Shown here: positions 1-7,255 of the stretch, one piece after another
Position numbering within the stretch: position 1 is the first letter of the stretch
Layout of the letters: the number at the start of each line of letters is the position of its first letter
Assembly: GCA_900199595.1 (NCBI GenBank)
Contig: FZRB01000030.1
Span: 1-33,601 of the forward strand
Direction: 5' to 3'
DNA length: 33,601 nt
From: Lachnospiraceae bacterium
GTDB lineage: Bacteria; Bacillota; Clostridia; Lachnospirales; Lachnospiraceae
The notes under the pieces: generated by a model
Seen by the model: the letters and a program-made list of their open reading frames with translations, nothing else
What the model was told of the DNA's origin: nothing
Database searches by the model: none
Translations under genes and position numbers: made by a program

Positions 1-800
1 AGGCATCTCTGATATTCAGTATTAGGAAAGGCGGTAGCTATAGCCTCTTTGATTCCTGAAAGCCCATCAGCGCAGACAATCATGATGTCTTTAACTCCTC
101 GATTTTTCAACTCATTCAGTACAGAGAGCCAGTATTTAGCACTTTCATTTTCGCCAATCTGAATAGTAAGTACTTCCTTATGTCCCGTACAATTGATGCC
201 AAGAATAACATAAGCAGCCAGTTTTCGGATTACTCCATTATCACGAACGGAATAATGAATCGCATCTATGAAGATAACCGGATAGACTTCTTCTAAAGGT
301 CTATGCTGCCATTCTTCAATCTGAGGTAGCACCTTATCAGTAACATCAGAAATAAAGCCTTCTGAGGCATCAAATCCATAAATATCATAAAGTGTATCGG
401 ATATCTGTCTTGTGGTCATTCCTTTGGCATACATGGAGATAATCTTCTGATCAATTTCTGAGATATCCTTCTGCCTTTTCTTTACTACCTGCGGTTCAAA
501 TGTAGAATTTCTATCCTGTGGAATCTGGATATCAAGACTTCCAAAGCTGGAATTAACACGCTTAGTCTTATATCCATTTCTGTAATCATCATTTTCGCTT
601 CTCTCTGATTTATGATAACCAAGATGGTCATCCATCTCAGCTTCCATCATTTCCTTAATGGTGCCACCGAGAAGATCCTTGAGTGCATCTTGGATATCCT
701 CAGCAGTTTCGATGTCATACTCCTGCAGGAGCTGTTGAATAATCTGACGTTTTCCGTCTGTCATCTGAACTTTGTGTACGATTTTCTTTTCTCTTGCCAT
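1..800 (-). CDS. IS256-family (mutator-type) transposase, 3' end cut by window edge
   Basis: The reverse strand is open from an ATG at 798-800 to the window edge, about 266 codons of a protein normally near 400. It starts MAREKKIVHKVQMTDGKRQ and has the family hallmarks: a DDHLGYHKSER stretch and NGYKTKR in the N-terminal region, then the first catalytic Asp in IFIDAIHYSV and the second in the signature ADGLSGIKEAIATAFPNTEY. The catalytic Glu lies beyond the edge. A strong ribosome binding site AAGGAGG sits about 8 bases before the ATG. It would cut and join the ends of its own insertion sequence. Nothing in the visible part is broken. Family assignment is by motif recognition; the exact IS name cannot be given. 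Confidence 0.9.
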   Translation of the reverse strand, partial: MAREKKIVHKVQMTDGKRQIIQQLLQEYDIETAEDIQDALKDLLGGTIKEMMEAEMDDHLGYHKSERSENDDYRNGYKTKRVNSSFGSLDIQIPQDRNSTFEPQVVKKRQKDISEIDQKIISMYAKGMTTRQISDTLYDIYGFDASEGFISDVTDKVLPQIEEWQHRPLEEVYPVIFIDAIHYSVRDNGVIRKLAAYVILGINCTGHKEVLTIQIGENESAKYWLSVLNELKNRGVKDIMIVCADGLSGIKEAIATAFPNTEYQRC

Positions 801-891
801 AATAAAGGCCTCCTTAAAGTATTAATATTTTACCTTAGGAGACCTTAATAATACATAACTATTATATTTTTACAGACTTTTTTTCACAGAC
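1..891 (-). mobile_element. IS256-type insertion sequence, one end visible
   Basis: The transposase gene plus its upstream flank. Reading into the element from the right, GTCTGTGAAAAAAA is followed 14 bases further in by GTCTGTAAAAAT (motifs at 886-891 and 872-877 on the plus strand as ACAGAC). Repeated GTCTGT-A-rich motifs just upstream of the transposase are what a terminal repeat would look like, but the other end and any target duplication are outside the window, so the right boundary near 891 is an inference. Confidence 0.45.
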
Positions 892-922
892 TCGAAAAAT
901 ACGAGATTATTCAATAAATTTC

Positions 923-959
923 AAAAGGGAACTTGACTATTATATCAAGTTCCCTTTTT
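923..959. terminator. Bidirectional Rho-independent terminator
   Basis: A perfect 14-bp stem (AAAAGGGAACTTGA at 923-936, TCAAGTTCCCTTTT at 945-958) with an 8-nt loop, flanked by A-tract and T-tract so that it can work on both strands. It separates the IS256 region from the XRE regulator, whose transcript runs leftward into it. Confidence 0.8.
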
Positions 960-981
960 GGGTTTTAGTACTTGTTTAAAC

Positions 982-1016
982 ATCATCATATATTTTTTTC
1001 TACTATATATGATGAT
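982..1016. repeat. 12-bp inverted repeat just downstream of the regulator gene
   Basis: ATCATCATATAT at 982-993 and ATATATGATGAT at 1005-1016 form a perfect 12-bp stem with an 11-nt loop. It lies within 10 bases of the regulator's stop codon. There is no T-tract after the stem, so it is either part of an mRNA 3' structure or part of the element's end. A related ATCATCATATGAAGATGATGAT sequence lies just inside the coding region. Confidence 0.5.
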
Positions 1017-1022
1017 ACAGTC

Positions 1023-1760
1023 TTAATTATTTTGTACTAATCGAAAAGAGTTTTTTACTGTATCATCATATGAAGATGATGATTCTAAATAGACTTCTTT
1101 TTTTAATGTCAAATAATTCTCATCCATTAATATTACAGATACTAAAAGATTTAATAAATGTGGCGGATTTTGACATAAACGCTCTAGTAAATTACTATCA
1201 AATGTTACAAAAGAATATTTAGATTGTGAATCGGCTCCTGAACTTAATATCTTGGAGTAGTATTTTGTAAAAATATTATCTTCGGTATTAAAGGTTTCAT
1301 TAAATGTAGGAGCAAAATACCATTTATTAATTTTATCATTATCTATTATGATTAAAAAATCATAGTTTTTTTGGGGGGATGGTATACTGACTTTCCATTC
1401 TTCTTCAAATTGTGTAAACTCGTTTAAAATAGCTAAATATACCAATCTATCTTTTATAGGGTCAAGTTTGTCCTTATTGATATTGGGATAAGATTCCGGA
1501 TACTTTCCAATGTCATATCCTGCTGCAAATAGAAAGTCTTTATAAGCAATGTTATTAACACTGGCTTTTGCTATTTTATTTATGGTTGATGGGATTGGTG
1601 GCTTTTCGACTTTTTTCTTTATATACCTGTTTAAATATGCTGGTGAAATACCACAGTCTCTTGCAAACTCGTTTTGACTTCTCCCGCCTTTTGCCTTTTC
1701 CAATAATTCTGAAAACTCTTCTTTATTAAATTCAAAATCTGGATTTACAGCTTTACTCAT
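1023..1760 (-). CDS. XRE-type helix-turn-helix regulator of the transposon
   Basis: A 245-aa protein. Residues about 12-60 form a Cro/CI-type helix-turn-helix domain, with SQNEFARDCGISPAYLNRYI as the helix-turn-helix core, used to bind DNA. The C-terminal ~150 residues have no domain I recognise. The ATG at 1758-1760 is preceded by AAAAAAGGA, a good ribosome binding site. It is transcribed away from the recombinase operon, from which it is separated by a 258-bp region rich in direct repeats, so it probably represses or times that operon and its own gene. That role is inferred from layout only. Confidence 0.75.
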   Translation of the reverse strand: MSKAVNPDFEFNKEEFSELLEKAKGGRSQNEFARDCGISPAYLNRYIKKKVEKPPIPSTINKIAKASVNNIAYKDFLFAAGYDIGKYPESYPNINKDKLDPIKDRLVYLAILNEFTQFEEEWKVSIPSPQKNYDFLIIIDNDKINKWYFAPTFNETFNTEDNIFTKYYSKILSSGADSQSKYSFVTFDSNLLERLCQNPPHLLNLLVSVILMDENYLTLKKEVYLESSSSYDDTVKNSFRLVQNN

Positions 1761-1838
1761 ACTTGGATATCCTTTTTTAAATATTTTTATTATTTATATC
1801 ATAATAAAAATATCTAAACGGAATGTCAATTAAAAATA

Positions 1839-1972
1839 GTATAAAAGCAATATATAAAAGTAAAAAAGCAATATAAAGGTATAAAAGCATGAAAACATAA
1901 AATACACTTGCTTTCAGATGTATTTTATGCTATAAATATGTAAAAGCAATGTAAAAGCAATGTAAAAGCAAT
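1839..1972. repeat. Direct-repeat array (AAAAGCAAT motif) with inverted repeat, divergent control region
   Basis: The motif GTAAAAGCAAT occurs three times in exact tandem at 1940-1950, 1951-1961 and 1962-1972 (11-bp period). Three variants lie upstream: GTATAAAAGCAAT at 1839-1851, GTAAAAAAGCAAT at 1860-1872 and GTATAAAAGCAT at 1879-1890. Between the two groups is an 11-bp inverted repeat, CATAAAATACA at 1896-1906 and TGTATTTTATG at 1919-1929. An 11-bp period puts all copies on one face of the helix. This could be an operator array for the XRE protein or a recombinase arm-site array. Confidence 0.75.
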
Positions 1973-2018
1973 AAGTATTGTTTTTGATTATATTAGAAAT
2001 AGTAAAGAAGAGGATAAT

Positions 2019-3143
2019 ATGCCAAATCATTACATAGTAGAAAATATAAAAGAAAAGCCGGATTGGTTATATTGTATCTTTAATGATAAAGATATGTCAC
2101 TTCCCAAATTTGAAAATAGCTATTTGAAGTTTTTAGTGAAGACAAATCATGCGGAAAATACTGTAAGAGCTAATGCTTATCAGATTTCATACTATATGAA
2201 TTATCTTGAAGTTAATGCTTTGACTCATAGTGATGTACTTCTTATGAATTATGAGGACCAGTTTGAAATGTTTGCAGATTATTTAAATTGGTTGTCTTTG
2301 GGGAATCATAAAGATTCGATAGAAAGACCGTGTAATAGTACTTGCAATTGTTATTTACGCAAAATTTTTGGCTTTTATAGATATGTTGTTCAGAAAAATT
2401 GGGTTCAGGGAAATATAAAAGTCCTCATAGATAGATCTTTTGGTATAGCTGGAGAGGCAGGCATATATCGGAATAGATATTATCAGGCATTTCCCGGATG
2501 TCTGAAGTCTGATCAGGGTTTTCTTAATGATAAGTCCTTAACTAAAGATGAGGTTATTACATTAATAGCAGCAGAAAAGAATATAAGAAACAAACTTCTG
2601 CTTCTTATACTTGCTGAGACAGGAATGAGATTAGGGGAAGCTCTAGGAATACGATATGCAAACGATATAGATTTGGATAAAAGAATAATTAAAGTAGAAT
2701 ATCGTGATAATAATGATAATAATGCATATGCAAAGAATGCAGAGTATAGAAGTTTAAGAATCAGTGAAGAAACTTGCGGTTTGCTGATTCATTACATGTC
2801 GAAATATAGCGATATACTGAAGAAAACGGAATATCTGTTTGTTTCTTTATATGGTCCTGAAATGGGATCGGCACTTAGTAAATCTTCGGTGTATAAATTT
2901 ATGGATAAGTTGGAACTGAAAACGGGAATAAAATCTCGGCCACATATGTTTCGTCATTTTTTTGCAAATGAAAGAAGAAAAATGGGAGTTAGAATTTCTC
3001 TTATATCTTTCATGCTTGGTCATAAGCGTATATCCACCACTGAAAAATACTTTAATGTTGAATTAGAAGAAACTTTAGAGGTTCAAGATAAATATTTTGA
3101 AATAAGTAAGGGGATTATTGATATTAGCAATCTGATTGGGTAA
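2019..3143 (+). CDS. Tyrosine recombinase, first of the Tn554-like trio (TnpA-like)
   Basis: A 374-aa phage-integrase-family recombinase, close to the ~361 aa of Tn554 TnpA. An N-terminal core-binding (SAM-like) domain spans about residues 30-130, and the catalytic domain about 170-360. The catalytic set is visible: Arg204 in TGMRLGEAL, His309 and Arg312 in HMFRHFF, His335 in LGHKR, and the nucleophile Tyr344 in TTEKYF. The ATG at 2019 is preceded by GAAGAGGATAAT. It heads the rightward operon, directly after the 11-bp repeat array, and is 6 bases from the next gene. Role: strand exchange at the element ends, together with the next two recombinases. Confidence 0.88.
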   Translation: MPNHYIVENIKEKPDWLYCIFNDKDMSLPKFENSYLKFLVKTNHAENTVRANAYQISYYMNYLEVNALTHSDVLLMNYEDQFEMFADYLNWLSLGNHKDSIERPCNSTCNCYLRKIFGFYRYVVQKNWVQGNIKVLIDRSFGIAGEAGIYRNRYYQAFPGCLKSDQGFLNDKSLTKDEVITLIAAEKNIRNKLLLLILAETGMRLGEALGIRYANDIDLDKRIIKVEYRDNNDNNAYAKNAEYRSLRISEETCGLLIHYMSKYSDILKKTEYLFVSLYGPEMGSALSKSSVYKFMDKLELKTGIKSRPHMFRHFFANERRKMGVRISLISFMLGHKRISTTEKYFNVELEETLEVQDKYFEISKGIIDISNLIG

Positions 3144-3149
3144 ATCGTT

Positions 3150-5114
3150 ATGTCAGCATCATTATTAAGAATAGTACAACCAGAAAACTACATAGAAGAG
3201 CAGTGTACTTATTGTAAAGGTGTTAGCGGAGTTCGTCTTAGTGTTGTAAAAGATTATCTCCAATCTAGTAATATTAATTCATTACATATAGTTAATGAAG
3301 AAACCCTATTAGATTATAGAAATTATGTTGAAAACCTTAGTGGTCTTTCGGAAAATCAGTCAAAATACTATAAAAACTCTTTGGAGCAGATTGTTTTTGC
3401 TTATTTAGCTGCAACATGTGATAAGCAGATTATTAAAGAATCCGAGATTATTAAAGAAAGGGCTGTTAGAAATAAGACAACTGGATATTTGATACTTAAT
3501 GGCATTCAAGGAACAGAAGACATTACTTATAGTTTTAGGGAAAAATATGAAAAGTATTTAAAAAACACAATATCAGATTCTTCTATAGATAAATATTTGA
3601 AATCATTAGATCTTCTTAAACTTTCATCTATAAAGAAGCTATGCGAAGAGGAATCTTTCTATAGAGATAAGTTCTTATTCAAGGACGATAAAATATTCCT
3701 GCTATATCATCCTGAATATAAAGTGGCAGAGTCGTTTTATTATATTCAAAACAAGTCAGAATTGGTATTTGATTTTTCATTAAATACTTCTGAATTATTA
3801 AAACGTCAGGTTTTCAGTGTTTTAAAAAATGTATTGGAAACGAACACTGATCGACATGACAGACGGGAAAGATTTATTGTTCCATTAGGTTTATTATATA
3901 GTTTTTCAGTGGAGTATGGAATTGAGGACTTAGAGCAGTTGCTTTATAAAGATGTTCAACAATATAAGGAGTATTTGAGAAAGCAAGGTATAAAGAAAAT
4001 AGATGTATATTCTCAAATAATTGAAAATGTAAGAAAATATTTATTCTTAAATTCAGAAATCATTAACTGGTCAGCAAATGTATGGTATATGGCCCGATTC
4101 AATATAAAGGAAGAAAAACTGAATCCGGCAAGGGAAATATTAAAGCTCAGCTTCGATAGAGTAAATAATAATACTAATAGGGAATGTGCAAAGAAATATA
4201 TAAAGTATATGCTTGGTCCATTTGCAGATATTTCGATTCAGACCTTGAGATGTAGATTATACGACATTATTGATTTTCTTGAATTCCTAGATAAGAGAAA
4301 TAAAAGCCTGGTTGTGTTGGATATTAAAGATATTGAAGATTACGAGAATATTCTTGAAGATAGAAATATATTACCGGAAACGTTTAATACCCAAATGTAT
4401 TCTGTTGAGTCGTTTATTAATTATCTTGTTATAAAAACCATAATACCACCAATTAATCCCAGAGAGGGAATCTATTACAAGAAAGTATTTTCCAGACATA
4501 TCAATAGAAGAGTTTTCGTAGAAGTTCAAAATCAAGTACTAGAATCTTTAATACAAATGCCATTTGAATGGAGACTTATTTTTTTATGCGCGTCTCAACC
4601 AGGACTTAGAATAAGTGAAGCGTGTAGTTTAAAAGGAAATTCTTTTTATTTAGATGATGATACTGCTTGGCTCCGGATGTATCAGGGAAAATTAAAAAAA
4701 GAAAAAATGATACCTATTCCTAAAGCTCTTTATTATTTGATGACTGAGTATATAAAAAGAAATAATATCCTGGCTAATGAATATATATTCAAAAATAAAA
4801 AAGGTGGTGCATATGATGCTGGAACTTTTACAAAGAGTTTTAAGAAAAAGCTTAAAGAAATAGGAATTACTGAATATAACTATAAATCACATGATTTTCG
4901 CCATTGTGTTGCAACTGAATTATATGAAGCAAATGTTCCTCTTGAGGTTATCCGTGATTACCTTGGACATGATGAAACAGAAATGACTAAGAGATATGTT
5001 GATGATATGCAGTCAAAAGCGGATAAAGAGAATGATCAATATTTTAAGAATAATAAGCTGATGCAGGAGACTAATCATGGAAAGAATAAGAATAAGGGAT
5101 TTAGAATGCTATAA
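3150..5114 (+). CDS. Tyrosine recombinase, second of the trio (TnpB-like)
   Basis: A 654-aa recombinase, the length of Tn554 TnpB (~630) and about twice that of ordinary integrases because of a long N-terminal extension (about residues 1-300) of unknown fold. The C-terminal catalytic domain has Arg487 (PGLRISEA), His581 and Arg584 (HDFRHC), a His near 607 (LGHDE) and nucleophile Tyr616 (TKRYVDD). The ATG follows the previous stop by 6 bases without a strong ribosome binding site, which suggests translational coupling. Its end overlaps the next gene by 38 bases. It looks intact and catalytically competent. Confidence 0.88.
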   Translation: MSASLLRIVQPENYIEEQCTYCKGVSGVRLSVVKDYLQSSNINSLHIVNEETLLDYRNYVENLSGLSENQSKYYKNSLEQIVFAYLAATCDKQIIKESEIIKERAVRNKTTGYLILNGIQGTEDITYSFREKYEKYLKNTISDSSIDKYLKSLDLLKLSSIKKLCEEESFYRDKFLFKDDKIFLLYHPEYKVAESFYYIQNKSELVFDFSLNTSELLKRQVFSVLKNVLETNTDRHDRRERFIVPLGLLYSFSVEYGIEDLEQLLYKDVQQYKEYLRKQGIKKIDVYSQIIENVRKYLFLNSEIINWSANVWYMARFNIKEEKLNPAREILKLSFDRVNNNTNRECAKKYIKYMLGPFADISIQTLRCRLYDIIDFLEFLDKRNKSLVVLDIKDIEDYENILEDRNILPETFNTQMYSVESFINYLVIKTIIPPINPREGIYYKKVFSRHINRRVFVEVQNQVLESLIQMPFEWRLIFLCASQPGLRISEACSLKGNSFYLDDDTAWLRMYQGKLKKEKMIPIPKALYYLMTEYIKRNNILANEYIFKNKKGGAYDAGTFTKSFKKKLKEIGITEYNYKSHDFRHCVATELYEANVPLEVIRDYLGHDETEMTKRYVDDMQSKADKENDQYFKNNKLMQETNHGKNKNKGFRML

Positions 5115-6615
5115 AAATGCATCTGATGTTGATAAAAATAATAAGCTGATAAGCCCAGATAGATGTTTTGATCTGACAAAGCTTCCAAATACGGATATTA
5201 GAAAAGAAATGGAAGCATACATATTAAATAGAGGAAAGACGCTTAAGTTGATTAGTATTAGAACAGAGTTATATCCGTTTAATTTGTTTGCCAGATTCCT
5301 AAGTGAGCAATTTCCATCACTTAAGAGTTTTCTTGATGTTGAGGAATCAGAAATTATAAGGCAGGCAAAAGTTTGGTTAGGAAAGAATGGACGAAAACTC
5401 TCTGAGCTAACAAATAGAGCTACTAGAAATAAACCACAAGTAAAAGATGCGGAATTGGTAAGATATATAAAGAGTATTTATAGGTTTTATATAAAATTAG
5501 AAGATTCATTTAACTATGATTCGGATGTGTGGTTTTTAAAAGGGTTTCCTTCAAAATTAATAATTAATCCTACAAAGACTGTAAAGAGTATTTCATTTAA
5601 AGGTATTAAACAATCAAAGATAAAAGACGAGATAAAAAGAATAATATATATTCATTTAGGGCAGCTAGCAGTCGGAACAGTGTTAGCAGAAATGACAGCA
5701 ATTAATAGATTTGTAGATTATTTATATGAAAGACATCCCGAAGTTGGTTCATTGTTAGAATTAAATAGGGATACTATAGAGGATTATCTTTTATATTTAA
5801 GTATTGAAGATGGAAGAAGAAAATCCTATAGAACTGAAGTCTCACACTTGAAAAGTGTTTTTATTTTGGCAGGTAATCTTTTTGAATCTATGCATCTTAA
5901 AAGATTGATAATAAATACCGATTATCAATCTGAACCTCGAAAACTTCCCAGAGCATACAGCAAAACCGAAATAAAAACTTTGAACAGAGGGATGAAAACT
6001 CTTGATATTCAAATGCAGCGATTGTTAGTTCTTCATCAGATGCTAGGAACAGGTATTGGAGACACATTAACGCTAAAACAGAATTGTTTGCGTTATGATT
6101 TGCAAAATAAGACTTGGGTAATAAGAATAGAAAGAGTAAAAACAAAAAAAGTATATGAAAAAAGTATTAATGATGATGTAGCAAAGCTGATTAAATCGGC
6201 CTGTGAGTACACAAATAATCTGTATAAAGGATCAGAATATGTATTTGTTAGAGAAAGTGATTCTAACCAACCAATGCAATATGCACGTGTATATGATCAG
6301 ATGAAAACTATGATAATTACTAATGATTTGCGTGATGATAACGGAGAACTGTTTAAGGCAGGTACGCATATCTTTAGAAGCACTTATGGATGTACGCTTG
6401 CTGAATTAGGTGCAACAGATGAAATGATAGCTGCTCTATTAGGACATTCTAACACGCATTCAGTTAGGCATTACAGGAAACTTAATAATAAGATAATAGC
6501 CGAAGCAACAAGACCATATATAAAGAGTAAAGATGAAATACTATCGAAGATTATTGATAAGTGGGGGGATTATAATGAAGCAATACGAAAAGATGCTAGA
6601 GGGAAAAAGGGCTAG
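5077..6615 (+). CDS. Tyrosine recombinase, third of the trio, with atypical Arg I region
   Basis: A 512-aa phage-integrase-fold protein. The C-terminal domain (about 310-480) keeps box II: HIFRST with His and Arg, LLGHSNTHS with His, and the nucleophile Tyr in RHYRKL. Where relatives have TGxRxxE with the first catalytic Arg, this protein reads GTGIGDTLTL, with no Arg at the expected place. It may be an inactive partner, or another Arg may be used. The start ATG at 5077 has GGAG 8 bases upstream and lies inside the previous gene; its end overlaps the next gene by 41 bases, so all members are translationally coupled. Confidence 0.85.
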   Translation: MERIRIRDLECYKNASDVDKNNKLISPDRCFDLTKLPNTDIRKEMEAYILNRGKTLKLISIRTELYPFNLFARFLSEQFPSLKSFLDVEESEIIRQAKVWLGKNGRKLSELTNRATRNKPQVKDAELVRYIKSIYRFYIKLEDSFNYDSDVWFLKGFPSKLIINPTKTVKSISFKGIKQSKIKDEIKRIIYIHLGQLAVGTVLAEMTAINRFVDYLYERHPEVGSLLELNRDTIEDYLLYLSIEDGRRKSYRTEVSHLKSVFILAGNLFESMHLKRLIINTDYQSEPRKLPRAYSKTEIKTLNRGMKTLDIQMQRLLVLHQMLGTGIGDTLTLKQNCLRYDLQNKTWVIRIERVKTKKVYEKSINDDVAKLIKSACEYTNNLYKGSEYVFVRESDSNQPMQYARVYDQMKTMIITNDLRDDNGELFKAGTHIFRSTYGCTLAELGATDEMIAALLGHSNTHSVRHYRKLNNKIIAEATRPYIKSKDEILSKIIDKWGDYNEAIRKDARGKKG

Positions 6616-6943
6616 GAGTAGTAGGATGATTAATACAGCTATAGAGTTGATTGACAAAATGATAAAGGATGATGAACAAGTGACAATTGCGGTATTGGTT
6701 AAAAGGTCAGGCTTTTCGCGATCCTTTTTTAACCAGAATACTAAGGTGCGTGAGGCTGTTGAGCATGCTAGGGCAATACAGGAAAAGACAGATTATAATT
6801 ATAATCGTAAAGTTGTATTAGAAAAGGCGTTAAAAAAAGAAAATGAAAGATTAGCAACAGAGAACAAGGCTTTAAAAGAAGAAAACTTGGAGTTGAACCG
6901 ACAAATGAAATTATTGAAAGTAAAACTAGTAGAAAAAATATAA
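6575..6943 (+). CDS. tnpC: TnpC-like (DUF6262-type) transposition protein
   Basis: A 122-aa basic protein, close to the 125-aa TnpC of Tn554. The start at 6575 is chosen because GGGGGG lies about 6 bases upstream; an in-frame ATG at 6533 has none. An N-terminal helical DNA-binding-like region (VTIAVLVKRSGFSRSFFNQN, about 38-57) resembles a winged/HTH segment, and residues about 80-120 are a coiled coil rich in Glu, Lys and Leu. In Tn554, TnpC influences insertion efficiency and orientation rather than catalysing exchange. It ends the operon, 79 bases before a terminator. Confidence 0.8.
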   Translation: MKQYEKMLEGKRARSSRMINTAIELIDKMIKDDEQVTIAVLVKRSGFSRSFFNQNTKVREAVEHARAIQEKTDYNYNRKVVLEKALKKENERLATENKALKEENLELNRQMKLLKVKLVEKI

Positions 6944-6971
6944 ATAATTACAATAAAAATAGCTTCTTAAT

Positions 6972-6988
6972 TTCGGACATATTCGGAC
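6972..6988. repeat. Paired TTCGGAC direct repeat near the element's right end
   Basis: TTCGGAC occurs at 6972-6978 and 6982-6988, one helical turn apart, between tnpC and the terminator. The two copies could be binding sites for a recombinase or TnpC at the right end. No other copies were noticed. Confidence 0.35.
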
Positions 6989-7021
6989 GAAAAGTAATTT
7001 ACATAGTATATAATTGTTATT

Positions 7022-7051
7022 ATGCGAATCAGAAATGATTCGCATTTTTTT
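7022..7051 (+). terminator. Rho-independent terminator of the recombinase operon
   Basis: A perfect 10-bp stem ATGCGAATCA / TGATTCGCAT with a GAAA tetraloop, followed by seven T. It ends the transposon transcript, so transcription from the element should not run strongly into the pilus genes. Confidence 0.92.
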
Positions 7052-7092
7052 ATAAAGAACAATGTATTTTACGTATAAACACTTAGTTTTAG

Positions 7093-7227
7093 CAATTAAT
7101 AGAAAAGAGGGTGTATATACTGGTTGTTCTTATAGGACTAGTTGTTGTTTTTAAATCGCAGGCCGCTGCATTGGTTTCTAAGATATGGAAAGCAATAACC
7201 GAAGGATCGGATTCAATAACAGGATAA
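7093..7227 (+). pseudogene. Flp1-type pilin gene, 5' end lost at the transposon junction
   Basis: The frame 7093-7227 encodes QLIEKRV, then YILVVLIGLVVVFKSQ and a short polar tail ending SDSITG. The hydrophobic stretch followed by FK-Q is typical of the C-terminal two thirds of the ~55-60-aa Flp1/type IVb pilins of Clostridia, which normally start with a short basic leader and a conserved glycine/glutamate processing site. Here a TAG stop lies immediately upstream (7090-7092) and the leader is missing. A GTG at 7111 could start a 38-aa remnant, but the pilin would lack its processing site. It is placed exactly where an flp gene is expected, before the DUF5702 and TadE-like genes. Confidence 0.7.
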
Positions 7228-7255
7228 GAAACTGCAAGCTTAAGGAGATTTATTA

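Larger units (their letters stand above)
962..7110 (+). mobile_element. Tn554-like transposon (recombinase trio + TnpC) inserted in a Tad pilin gene
   Basis: The gene order is XRE regulator (leftward), then three tyrosine recombinases and a small coiled-coil protein (rightward). Tn554 carries two tyrosine recombinases (TnpA, TnpB) and TnpC; the first recombinase, the second and the small protein here match those in size and type, with an additional third recombinase as in many Clostridia relatives. The right boundary is near 7093-7120, where the sequence switches into the tail of an Flp1-type pilin. The left boundary is not fixed; it lies between the IS256 end and about 1020. GTTTTAG occurs in direct orientation at 962-968 and 7086-7092 and could be a junction core. 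No resistance or other cargo genes are seen. Confidence 0.6.

Noticed and set aside
1839-1972. Direct repeats as a CRISPR array
   Set aside because: The unit is 11 bp without spacers, and no cas gene is near.
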